From NCBI GenBank assembly GCA_947296835.1, contig CAMYQS010000068.1:1-7177 (forward strand): a DNA stretch of 7,177 nt, given 5' to 3'. Position 1 is the stretch's first letter. Each line of letters opens with the position of its first letter. Source of the stretch: an uncultured Atopostipes sp. Lineage in GTDB: Bacteria > Bacillota > Bacilli > Lactobacillales > Carnobacteriaceae_A. Shown here in pieces: positions 1 through 5,370 of the stretch. The translations under genes were made by a program, and so were the position numbers. The notes beneath the pieces were generated by a model that worked only from the letters and a program-made list of their open reading frames with translations, searched no databases and was not told the origin of the DNA.

Positions 1-1
1 G

Positions 2-163
2 AATGGAACAACAGCTGAAATGACGGGCTTAACAAATGTCCTCTGGTGGAAAGCGGTGATTATTTTTATCGTGCTGATTATTGCGATCGAGCTGATTTTT
101 GAAGTCGTCTTTTCAAGAATTCCAACTGAAACAAGCGGACTAAAAAGGAGAGTGCTGACATGA
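2..163 (+). CDS. C-terminal end of an ABC transporter permease (5' end outside window)
   Basis: The reading frame is open from the left edge to a TGA at 161-163 and gives 53 residues. They hold one strongly hydrophobic helix (about residues 15-38, starting VLWWKAVIIFIVLI) and a short basic tail ending SGLKRRVLT. The stop overlaps the ATG of the next gene (ATGA, 160-163), a 4-bp overlap typical of translationally coupled ABC permease/ATPase pairs. From this context I infer the membrane subunit of the ABC transporter encoded next, probably of the ABC-2 exporter type because the last helix lies at the C-terminus with a short cytoplasmic tail. The fragment alone carries no diagnostic motif, so the membrane nature is clear but the family is inferred from the neighbour. 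Confidence 0.7.
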   Translation, partial: NGTTAEMTGLTNVLWWKAVIIFIVLIIAIELIFEVVFSRIPTETSGLKRRVLT

Positions 164-1083
164 CATTAGAAGTGAAAAATTTAAGTGTATCTTATGGTGA
201 TTTTGAAGTATTAAAAGACGTGTCGTTTAAATTAGAAGATGGCCAAATTATTGGACTAGTTGCGCCAAACGGAACGGGTAAAACGACGATGTTTAACGCG
301 ATTATGCGTTTTATTCCCATTTTAGAAGGTGAAATTTTAGTGGATGATGTGTCTTATTCACCAAGTGACAAAGACGTGTTAGCTCTGCATCAACTGGTCA
401 CGTTTTTCCCTGATCAAGCGGACTTATTTGAGAACTTCACAGGACGTGAGCATATTAAGATGTATGCTCAAATGTGGGAAGGACGTGTCGATGATATCGA
501 TGCGATTATTGACCGCCTACGAATGGCTCATTATGTCGACCGAAATGTAGAAGAATATTCATTAGGTATGCGCCAACGATTATGTTTTGCGATGATGGTT
601 GCGGCGAATACGCCAATTATGCTGATGGATGAAGTGATGAATGGGCTAGACCCGGAGAACGTTTCGCTTGTTTCAAGTGTGTTAATTGAACTTCGTAAAG
701 ACGGTAAAATTATTGTGATTGCTTCGCACTTACTGGACAACTTGGATGAATATGCGGATCAAGTCTTTTTCTTAAAAGATAAACGATTGCATGAAATTAC
801 AAACCTAAACGAAAAACGCCCATTATATTTCTTGGTCGTTTGTACGAAGGATGAAGTGGCTGAATTAAAGCAAGAAGGATTCTTAACGAAAAATACTTAC
901 CATATCGATGGTCAACTATTGTGTATTCCATTAGATGATTTAGGAACGGAGCACGAAATCGCACTATATAAGAGAGTACGCCAAATGAATTCAGAGAGTA
1001 TTGAGATTGCTCCATTAGGAACGGCGGAACAATACGCTATTTTATATGACTTACCGGTTTATTCATATGATAGGAGTGAATAG
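160..1083 (+). CDS. ABC transporter ATP-binding protein
   Basis: This is the cytoplasmic ATPase subunit that would power the permease encoded immediately upstream. All nucleotide-binding motifs are visible in the 307-aa product: Walker A at residues 35-43 (APNGTGKTT), Q-loop glutamine Q86, signature YSLGMRQR at 133-140, Walker B IMLMDE at 153-158 with catalytic E158, D-loop GLD at 162-164, and switch histidine H190. The first glycine of Walker A is alanine (A35); the lysine and both following threonines are intact, so activity is expected. After about residue 215 there is a ~90-residue C-terminal extension without a motif I recognise. It is common for exporter-type (ABC-2) ATPases to carry such a tail. 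The AAAAGGAG site at 143-150 supports the ATG at 160. The gene overlaps the permease by 4 bp and ends one base before the next start codon, so it is almost certainly cotranscribed. The substrate is unknown. Confidence 0.93.
   Translation: MTLEVKNLSVSYGDFEVLKDVSFKLEDGQIIGLVAPNGTGKTTMFNAIMRFIPILEGEILVDDVSYSPSDKDVLALHQLVTFFPDQADLFENFTGREHIKMYAQMWEGRVDDIDAIIDRLRMAHYVDRNVEEYSLGMRQRLCFAMMVAANTPIMLMDEVMNGLDPENVSLVSSVLIELRKDGKIIVIASHLLDNLDEYADQVFFLKDKRLHEITNLNEKRPLYFLVVCTKDEVAELKQEGFLTKNTYHIDGQLLCIPLDDLGTEHEIALYKRVRQMNSESIEIAPLGTAEQYAILYDLPVYSYDRSE
1072..1076 (+). promoter_or_regulatory. Ribosome binding site that fixes the start of the 339-aa lipoprotein
   Basis: AGGAG lies inside the last codons of the ATPase gene, 8 bases before the ATG at 1085. 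It favours this start over the upstream in-frame ATG at 1046. Starting at 1046 would put 13 extra residues before the lipoprotein signal and would overlap the ATPase gene by 38 bp. Confidence 0.75.
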
Positions 1084-1084
1084 G

Positions 1085-2104
1085 ATGCAGAAGAAAATTC
1101 GTAATGTGATATTTCTTAGTGGGTTAATTTTACTCTTGAGTGCTTGTAGTTCTTTTTCAGGATTGCGCACGCCACTTTATGATGGCGAACCCTTTATCGC
1201 TCAACCGGATAAAATAGCGGCTTATGCCAAAAGTCGTGAAATCATCGGTGAAGAAAAAGAGTTGTTTCTACCCGAACTCTTTAGTGAAGCCATTTTAAAA
1301 CCGTCTATGGACTATATTGATCATGAACCGGTTTTACTCGAAGAAGAGCGCATATATACTGTCGGTGCCGATTTGCCTGCAAGTCGAGTGACAATGATTG
1401 GGGAGAAGAATGATCCGAATCAGATAATTGATTTTGATACAGATCCTCTTGCCCCACCGAAACCAGAAGAGTATGAAGTAGGTACGATGACTATACGTGA
1501 CGCAGAGGGCAATTTCTATTTTGAAAATATGTTTCACCCATTTTACGGTGTAAATATTATTCAGGTTGATTTAATTGAAGGGCATACGATTGAATTGATT
1601 GGAAATAATCCAAAAGTCGTCATCTTTTATGATGAAGTATTACCGGAAGATCCTTATGTCTTCGATACCAGGTGGGAAGATTATATTGCTGGGTTAGAAG
1701 CGGAAGGTGTCGAAATTGTCCAACATTCTGAAGAAGATTTAGAAGATATACCAGGGATGGACCCATCATCTTTTATGCAGGATCAACCAATAGTCATTTC
1801 AGAAGAAGAGCAAACAGTTAGCATCAACGCCGGTATATACGAAGTTGGCGTACACTTAGAGGCTGGCACGTATGAAATAACGGAAGAATCGGTGCCAAAT
1901 CACACAGCAATGTATTTATTTAGAGATAGTGTAGATCCAAAAGTTTACGAAATTTCTAAAAATATTTTTGGAGTCGGGCATCGTCTATTTGTAATGAATT
2001 CAGACCAGTTTGATAACGACAAACCCATCATTGAATTAAAAGATGGCGATAAGATTTATCCGCATTATGTGAATCATATGTTACTAACAAAAATTGACAA
2101 ATAA
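1085..2104 (+). CDS. Large lipoprotein with two copies of a 'VG-x-L-x-A' beta-rich module
   Basis: The product is a 339-aa predicted lipoprotein. It has a basic start (MQKKIR), a hydrophobic stretch at 8-19 and the lipobox LSAC with lipidated C21, so it should be anchored to the outer face of the membrane. The mature protein is acidic. Two regions resemble each other: residues 90-105 contain IYTVGADLPAS, and residues 250-264 contain IYEVGVHLEAGTYEI. Each is followed by a G-F-x-N or aromatic stretch and a closing V-x-L-x-x-G or IEL-x-x-G segment. This looks like an internal duplication (about 90-185 and 250-336), and similar 'VG-x-D-x-P-A-G-x-Y' modules occur in many extracellular Bacilli proteins of unknown function. 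The two copies are joined by an acidic linker (about 205-245). The gene begins one base after the ABC ATPase, so it may act with that transporter on the cell surface. It does not look like a classical solute-binding protein. No enzymatic motif is seen. Confidence 0.85.
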   Translation: MQKKIRNVIFLSGLILLLSACSSFSGLRTPLYDGEPFIAQPDKIAAYAKSREIIGEEKELFLPELFSEAILKPSMDYIDHEPVLLEEERIYTVGADLPASRVTMIGEKNDPNQIIDFDTDPLAPPKPEEYEVGTMTIRDAEGNFYFENMFHPFYGVNIIQVDLIEGHTIELIGNNPKVVIFYDEVLPEDPYVFDTRWEDYIAGLEAEGVEIVQHSEEDLEDIPGMDPSSFMQDQPIVISEEEQTVSINAGIYEVGVHLEAGTYEITEESVPNHTAMYLFRDSVDPKVYEISKNIFGVGHRLFVMNSDQFDNDKPIIELKDGDKIYPHYVNHMLLTKIDK

Positions 2105-2116
2105 TAGATGAAAGTT

Positions 2117-2120
2117 GGAG
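2117..2120 (+). promoter_or_regulatory. Ribosome binding site deciding the thioesterase start
   Basis: GGAG lies 5 bases before the ATG at 2126. The alternative in-frame ATG at 2108 has no Shine-Dalgarno-like sequence in front of it (only AT-rich DNA around the preceding stop). The shorter start is therefore preferred. Confidence 0.55.
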
Positions 2121-2125
2121 AAAAA

Positions 2126-2551
2126 ATGACAGATTGGCTACATAAAGTACAATATTACGAAACAGATCAAATGCAAATCGTGCACCACGCGAACTATATT
2201 AAATGGTTTGAGGAATCGCGCATGCATTTATTAGATGAAATTGATTTTGGTTATGACAAAATGGAGGAAGCAGGGCTACTCGTTCCTGTATTATCCGTTT
2301 CAGCCGAGTACCGTTCCATGACACGTTTTGGTGAGACGGTTGCCATTTCAGCAAAAATAAAAGAACTAACAGGTGTGAAATTAATCTTATCTTATGAAAT
2401 TACGGATAGCGAAACCGGAAAATTACGCTGTACAGGTGAATCGAAGCATACGTTCTTAGATGCGGAAACATATCGCACAGTATCGTTAGAGAAAAAGAAC
2501 AAGGATATTTATGACTTATTCAAAAAAATGTATGATGCACAAGAGGATTAG
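2126..2551 (+). CDS. Acyl-CoA thioesterase, YbgC/FadM-like hot-dog fold
   Basis: This 141-aa cytoplasmic enzyme is predicted to hydrolyse acyl-CoA thioesters to a free acid and CoA. The N-terminal motif of the 4-hydroxybenzoyl-CoA thioesterase/YbgC family is clear: YYETDQMQIVHHANYIKWFEESR at residues 10-32, with the expected catalytic-site Asp D14, the H-x-N-Y element at 21-24 and the start of the long hot-dog helix. The sheet follows (LSVSAEYRSMTRFGETVAI and KLILSYEI, about 56-93). The length matches the family norm of 130-145 residues. An alternative start at 2108 would add six residues but lacks a ribosome binding site. In this family the Tol-Pal neighbourhood is typical of Gram-negatives, and Gram-positive members occur in varied contexts. 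Here the gene sits between two envelope genes, which may hint at lipid turnover, but the substrate cannot be read from sequence. Confidence 0.87.
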   Translation: MTDWLHKVQYYETDQMQIVHHANYIKWFEESRMHLLDEIDFGYDKMEEAGLLVPVLSVSAEYRSMTRFGETVAISAKIKELTGVKLILSYEITDSETGKLRCTGESKHTFLDAETYRTVSLEKKNKDIYDLFKKMYDAQED

Positions 2552-2568
2552 AGTATCGGGGGGCCGTG

Positions 2569-2751
2569 ATGAAGTTTTTTAATAAATATAAAAACGTGTT
2601 ATCCGTTGCGGCAGGTATGGTTATAGGAAATATTATTTCCCAAGAGGACTGAGGCCTAGCGATAGGCACCGCAATCTTGTTCGTAGTATTAGCGATTATT
2701 TTACCACCACTGATTACCTTTATGAGCGATGATATGAATAATCGCAGATGA
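2569..2751 (+). pseudogene. Small membrane protein interrupted by an in-frame TGA
   Basis: An ATG at 2569 follows a G-rich putative ribosome binding site (2558-2563). The frame reads MKFFNKYKNVLSVAAGMVIG and continues to QED, then meets TGA at 2650-2652 (codon 28). It goes on in the same frame as GLAIGTAILFVVLAIILPPL and on to SDDMNNRR before a TGA at 2749. The two halves together make a convincing ~60-residue membrane protein: basic N-terminus, hydrophobic segment at about 10-24, a short loop, a second hydrophobic segment at about 30-51, and a charged tail. A single TGG-to-TGA change (Trp28) is the simplest explanation. No frameshift is needed. The gene fills the otherwise unexplained 228-bp gap between thioesterase and lipoprotein and keeps the operon's spacing. 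Either it is a recent nonsense pseudogene, or it makes a 27-aa truncated peptide, or (less likely) the TGA is read through or is a sequence error. I do not recognise the family. Confidence 0.7.
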
Positions 2752-2779
2752 ATGAATAAAGAACAAAGGGGCAACTGAT

Positions 2780-3238
2780 ATGAAGAAAATCGTTGTATTA
2801 TTGTTTACTCTCCTGCTAGCAGGTTGCGGTGCAGAACAAATTACTGGAACTTTTATGTTAACCGCTGCCCAAGGGTACGTTCAGGAAGATAATTTTGAAA
2901 CACCTGTTATGTATATCGTGGAACGAAATAACGATAAAATATATGTTGATAAAAACAGACAAGGTTTTACTGATGAAGACCGAGCAGCGATGGAAGAAAT
3001 GTCACCTGAAGAATTTGCAGATTTTATTGACAATCAATTTACTGAGGAAGATCCAATCTACGACATTATTTCGATTGAAGCCACCACTGAAGAAATCGTA
3101 CTGGAATACGAAGGAGAGCAAGTTGTTTTCACAGCGCTATCAGATTCGTATTTTAAAGCGGATGATGGGACGCAATATATTATTGAATATGATAGTCCAG
3201 GTATCGCGGAGTACCAAGCGAGCTTGATGAGACCTTAG
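2780..3238 (+). CDS. Small acidic lipoprotein, first of a tandem paralogous pair
   Basis: This 152-aa product has a lipoprotein signal (MKK, hydrophobic 4-13, lipobox LAGC with C16). It should be membrane-anchored on the outside. AAGGGG at 2766-2771 lies 8 bases before the ATG. The mature part is acidic and looks beta-rich, with landmarks F25-x-L27, ETPV at 40-43, DKIYV at 52-56, EEIVLEYEG at 104-112, the motif A-L-S-x-S at 119-123 and a Tyr-rich end. The same landmarks recur in the next gene, so the two are paralogues. This copy has a longer middle, an acidic stretch at about 60-95 (EEMSPEEFADFID) that the neighbour lacks, and a longer C-terminal tail. I do not recognise a named family and no enzymatic residues are evident. 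The function is unknown, and a surface role linked to the upstream ABC transporter is possible. Confidence 0.85.
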   Translation: MKKIVVLLFTLLLAGCGAEQITGTFMLTAAQGYVQEDNFETPVMYIVERNNDKIYVDKNRQGFTDEDRAAMEEMSPEEFADFIDNQFTEEDPIYDIISIEATTEEIVLEYEGEQVVFTALSDSYFKADDGTQYIIEYDSPGIAEYQASLMRP

Positions 3239-3253
3239 AGAAAGGACTGTGAA

Positions 3254-3637
3254 ATGAAGAAAACAAAATTAGTATTAACGTTTTTTATACTTGGATTATT
3301 TTTACTAGCAGGTTGCTCAACGGAAGAAGCAACTCCGAGTTTTATATTGAAAGAACTCGCGTCGGTTCAGTGGGATGACGAAGAAACCCCTGTCACTTAT
3401 GTTGTAAACCCAGATGAAGCAAGAGATAAAATCTTTGTTTACCGAAATGAAATGGTTAGTGAAACTGTTTTTGATCGAACAGAAGAAATCTATGACTTAG
3501 ACGCCGCAACTGTCACCGATGATGAAATTGTGATCGAATACGATGGTAAAACAGAAACCTTTGAGCGTTTATCATCAAGTGTTGTACAAAACGAAGAAAG
3601 ACAGCAATATGAGTACTCTGGACTATCGAAAGAATAG
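3254..3637 (+). CDS. Small acidic lipoprotein, second of a tandem paralogous pair
   Basis: This 127-aa lipoprotein has the signal MKKTKLVLTFFILGLFLLAG followed by lipidated C21 (lipobox LAGC). A GAAAGGA site just upstream (about 3239-3246) suits the ATG. The mature region matches the preceding protein: F30-x-L32, VQWDDEETPV at 38-47, DKIFV at 58-62, DEIVIEYDG at 90-98, R-L-S-S-S at 105-109 and a closing QQYEY. It lacks the ~20-residue acidic insertion of the first copy. The order and spacing of these landmarks indicate tandem gene duplication followed by divergence. Only 15 bases separate the two genes, so they are cotranscribed. The family is not recognised and the function is unknown. Export and anchoring are well supported; everything beyond that is inference. 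Confidence 0.85.
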   Translation: MKKTKLVLTFFILGLFLLAGCSTEEATPSFILKELASVQWDDEETPVTYVVNPDEARDKIFVYRNEMVSETVFDRTEEIYDLDAATVTDDEIVIEYDGKTETFERLSSSVVQNEERQQYEYSGLSKE

Positions 3638-3663
3638 ACTATCTGAACAAAGGAGTAATTCAA

Positions 3664-3861
3664 GTGAATAAAAACAGAGACGAACGACTTCGAGAAAACA
3701 GACAAGCATATCAAGCGAAATTCCTACTTGGATTTGGAAGAGGGCGTGGGCTATTATCAGTCTTGATCTTGTCACTCTATAATTTTTTAAACCGAAAGAA
3801 TCCAAAAGAATATCCTATGAACGAAGAAAAAAGTCCAGACCAATTTGACATTATTGAATAG
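3664..3861 (+). CDS. 65-aa protein with one hydrophobic helix and charged ends
   Basis: Translation probably starts at GTG 3664, because AAAGGAG at 3649-3655 lies 8 bases upstream and there is no nearby ATG in frame. The product has a very basic, charged N-terminus (MNKNRDERLRENRQAYQAKF), a Gly/Arg stretch (GFGRGRG, 23-29), one short hydrophobic segment at about 29-42 (GLLSVLILSLYNFL) and an acidic C-terminus ending DQFDIIE. The hydrophobic segment is short for a full membrane crossing, so it may instead be a membrane-associated helix. The strong ribosome binding site and its tight fit between two genes (26 and 23 bases of spacing) argue that it is real. I recognise no family. Confidence 0.7.
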   Translation: MNKNRDERLRENRQAYQAKFLLGFGRGRGLLSVLILSLYNFLNRKNPKEYPMNEEKSPDQFDIIE

Positions 3862-3884
3862 GATTTGAAAGTATAGGAGCGAAT

Positions 3885-4532
3885 ATGATGGCGATTCAAT
3901 CTGATATTTCACATGCATTTCAGCAGTATGAAGATAAAAATTTTCGTGAATCAAAAGTGAGTTTTGAGAAGCTTCTTCAAGATGACATGACAATTTCGAA
4001 TGAAATCCAGCTGCGTTTTGTTTACGGATATCCACTAAGTGCTTTGGGGCTTGTGGATAAAGCAGTGGATAACTATGAAAGATTGGGAGAATTAGGAAAA
4101 CAGTCTAAAAATCTTGAAATTGTGGTGCAAACTTTACATCAGATAGGGATGGTCTATCGTGAAGCTGAACAATATAACAAAGCTATTTCTTATTTTAAAA
4201 AAGAGCAAAAAATGATCCATAAACATTTCATCGACAACCATCTATTTCTAGCAGCAAACTTGTATGAAATGGGCTATACGCTGTTACTTGATGGGCATGT
4301 GGAAGTTGCCTATTCATTTCTGGTAGATAGCTTAACTGAATCAGAAAAATCGAAAGATTCGATTATGAAAGCTTGTGCTGAAAGAGCTCTGGGAGAATTT
4401 TACGTTAAACAAGACAAACCGCTAGTCGCTCAAGCGTATTTTGAAGCCAGCATTCTATCTTTCAAGGAAGCTGGAGATGAAATAGGAGCCACAGAAGTAG
4501 TGGAATTACTGGAAAAATTGTCAGACAAATAG
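3885..4532 (+). CDS. Tetratricopeptide-repeat (TPR) protein
   Basis: This 215-aa protein has no signal peptide, so it should be cytoplasmic. It consists almost wholly of paired helices with the TPR pattern of small residues. The repeats are about 5-34 (FQQYEDKNFRESKVSFEKLL), 43-72 (GYPLSALGLVDKAVDNYERL), 81-112 (LHQIGMVYREAEQYNKAISYF), 121-152 (LYEMGYTLLLDGHVEVAYSF) and 163-194 (ERALGEFYVKQDKPLVAQAYF). TPR arrays bind peptides or other proteins. Bacilli use them in Rap/NprR-type peptide-sensing regulators among other proteins, but the expected DNA-binding or phosphatase part is not visible here, so I make no such assignment. AGGAG at 3875-3879 could serve ATG 3885 (5 bases) or the adjacent ATG 3888 (8 bases); either may be used. 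The partner is unknown, and cotranscription with envelope genes suggests a scaffold or adaptor. Confidence 0.82.
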   Translation: MMAIQSDISHAFQQYEDKNFRESKVSFEKLLQDDMTISNEIQLRFVYGYPLSALGLVDKAVDNYERLGELGKQSKNLEIVVQTLHQIGMVYREAEQYNKAISYFKKEQKMIHKHFIDNHLFLAANLYEMGYTLLLDGHVEVAYSFLVDSLTESEKSKDSIMKACAERALGEFYVKQDKPLVAQAYFEASILSFKEAGDEIGATEVVELLEKLSDK

Positions 4533-4546
4533 AAAAGCGGTGATGA

Positions 4547-4780
4547 ATGAATATGGTGAAACGAAAAGAAAAAATAAAATGGCCTGAACATACATCCTAC
4601 TGGGACCGGAATGAATTTAAAATCAATATAATGTTATGGGTGGGATTCTTTGGTCTATTACTTGCAGCAAAAGTCATTTTTATCGATCGCGAAGTAACCT
4701 TGCTTAGTTCCGTAATCTGGTTATTTTTATTCATCACTGACTTATTCCTGTTATCCTTTATCGGGAGTCCCGCTCGATAA
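4547..4780 (+). CDS. 77-aa membrane protein with two transmembrane helices
   Basis: This is the last gene of the plus-strand run. The product has a basic N-terminus (MNMVKRKEKIKW), then two hydrophobic segments at about 27-45 (NIMLWVGFFGLLLAAKVIF) and 50-72 (VTLLSSVIWLFLFITDLFLL), separated by the short charged turn IDRE, and a short tail GSPAR. By the positive-inside rule both ends are likely cytoplasmic. GCGGTGAT (4537-4544) resembles an extended Shine-Dalgarno element. ATG 4553 is a possible alternative start two codons in. A terminator follows 17 bases after the stop. I recognise no family; it could be a small accessory subunit for the cluster's transporter, but that is a guess. Confidence 0.75.
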   Translation: MNMVKRKEKIKWPEHTSYWDRNEFKINIMLWVGFFGLLLAAKVIFIDREVTLLSSVIWLFLFITDLFLLSFIGSPAR

Positions 4781-4797
4781 AACAACCTTATACAATC

Positions 4798-4840
4798 AAC
4801 ACTTCATTTATACTAAATTTGGTATAGATGGAGTGTTTTT
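4798..4840 (+). terminator. Rho-independent terminator of the plus-strand gene run
   Basis: A 17-bp stem pairs 4798-4814 with 4821-4837 around a 6-base loop (AAATTT). Fourteen pairs are Watson-Crick and three are G:U-type wobbles that form only in plus-strand RNA. A run of T (4836-4840) closes it. The hairpin begins 17 bases after the last stop codon. The wobble pairs and the T-run both point to plus-strand use only. Confidence 0.88.
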
Positions 4841-4985
4841 AATTATATTGTAGAATTAAAATCTACTGGAAACCAATCTTGCATAAATGAATATGTAAAG
4901 CGTTAGCGCAAAAATAATTGTCATGGATCCGAAATGGGGTGAAATGTTTATTAGAAGGCTGGAATGACGAAATTATCAACAGAAA
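4841..4985. other. Non-coding DNA between operon terminator and repeat array
   Basis: No convincing gene is seen here. The last 36 bases (4950-4985, TTAGAAGGCTGGAATGACG onward) resemble the first unit of the adjoining array in a shortened, decayed form. The minus strand has a 22-codon hydrophobic frame (4924 down to 4856, MTIIFALTLYIFIYARLVSS), but it lacks a clear ribosome binding site. Confidence 0.5.
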
Positions 4986-5190
4986 ATTTAGAAATCGGTG
5001 GAATGTAAAATATATGCATAAGATAGATTTAGAAATCGATGAAAAGTAAAATATATACATGAGGTAAATTTAGAAATCGATGAAAAGTAAAATATATACA
5101 TAAAATAAATTTAGAAATCGATGAAAAGTAAAAAATATGCATAAAATAAATTTAGAAATCAACCGAAAGTAAAATATCCTCGCAATATAA
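4986..5190. repeat. Tandem array of five 41-bp AT-rich repeats
   Basis: Five head-to-tail units of exactly 41 bp start at 4986, 5027, 5068, 5109 and 5150. The unit begins ATTTAGAAATCGATGAAAAG and continues TAAAATATATACATAAAATAA. Taking the third unit as reference, I count 6, 3, 0, 2 and 10 differences in units one to five. The inner copies are therefore nearly identical and the outer ones decayed, as expected when an array grows by slippage or unequal exchange. Because 41 is not a multiple of three and every frame meets stops, it is not a coding repeat. There are no long dyads or CRISPR-like spacers. Confidence 0.9.
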
Positions 5191-5222
5191 ATTCACTGAA
5201 ACCTGAGAGGTTGACTATCTGA

Positions 5223-5273
5223 CTATTCCGCGGCACCTGTAATAATCGCTACTTGTCAATCTAATTTACTCAT
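5223..5273 (-). pseudogene. Fossil N-terminus of a short-chain dehydrogenase/reductase gene
   Basis: Read on the minus strand, an ATG at 5273 follows a perfect AGGAGG (5283-5288) at 9 bases. The frame gives MSKLD, a TGA, then QVAIITGAAE and a TAG. VAIITGAA is the beta-1 strand and TGxxxGxG cofactor loop found at the very start of classical SDR enzymes (compare the usual K-V-A-I-I-T-G-A-A-S-G-I-G). The expected Ser-Gly is missing in frame. A 4-base deletion after GCCGCG would restore GGA ATA G (Gly-Ile), so I infer a frameshift as well as the nonsense codon. Homology then stops, and the 41-bp array begins about 30 bases further on. Only about 19 codons of a ~250-residue enzyme remain, so no function is possible. 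It is short, so a chance match cannot be wholly excluded, but the combination with a perfect ribosome binding site is persuasive. Confidence 0.62.
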
Positions 5274-5310
5274 TGTATCCTTCCTCCTATATTTTTTAGT
5301 TCTTCATTTC

Positions 5311-5361
5311 AAACAAAAAGACCCCCAAGTAAAATAAACATTCTGTTTTACTTGGCAGTCT
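5311..5361 (-). terminator. Rho-independent terminator of the ferric-reductase-like gene
   Basis: On the minus strand, just after the oxidoreductase stop, CCAAGTAAAA (5346-5355) pairs perfectly with TTTTACTTGG (5325-5334) around an 11-base loop. The stem extends outward by AGAC/GTCT (5358-5361 with 5319-5322), with one wobble and one mismatch between. A T-run follows (TTTTT, complement of 5315-5319). It lies 9 bases past the stop codon. Confidence 0.88.
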
Positions 5362-5370
5362 GATGGTTGA

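Noticed and set aside
35..43. Walker A alanine substitution as a sign of a dead ATPase (residue numbers in the 160-1083 product)
   Set aside because: The essential Lys-Thr, signature, Walker B glutamate and H-loop histidine are all intact, and the first Walker A glycine varies in some active family members.
1046..1084. Longer start (ATG 1046) for the large lipoprotein
   Set aside because: It would put a 13-residue non-signal extension before the lipoprotein signal peptide and overlap the ATPase gene. AGGAG at 1072-1076 fits ATG 1085.
2650..2652. TGA as tryptophan (altered code) or selenocysteine
   Set aside because: TGG is used for Trp throughout the window. The permease TGA fits a normal stop overlapping the next start. 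No SECIS-like hairpin is evident after the codon and the protein is not a redox enzyme.
4856..4924. Minus-strand 22-codon hydrophobic frame (MTIIFALTLYIFIYARLVSS onward)
   Set aside because: It looks like a small membrane peptide, but no clear ribosome binding site or promoter precedes it, and such frames arise easily in AT-rich DNA.
4863..5060. 65-codon minus-strand frame across the repeats
   Set aside because: It is an open frame produced by the repeat composition. It has low-complexity Phe/Ile/His content, no ribosome binding site, and the 41-bp period breaks the frame in each unit.
5039..5145. Repeated mini-frame MKSKIYT-stop in units of the 41-bp array
   Set aside because: It comes with the repeat itself, has no Shine-Dalgarno sequence, and is too short to support.
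4986..5190. CRISPR array
   Set aside because: The repeats abut with no unique spacers, and no cas gene is nearby.
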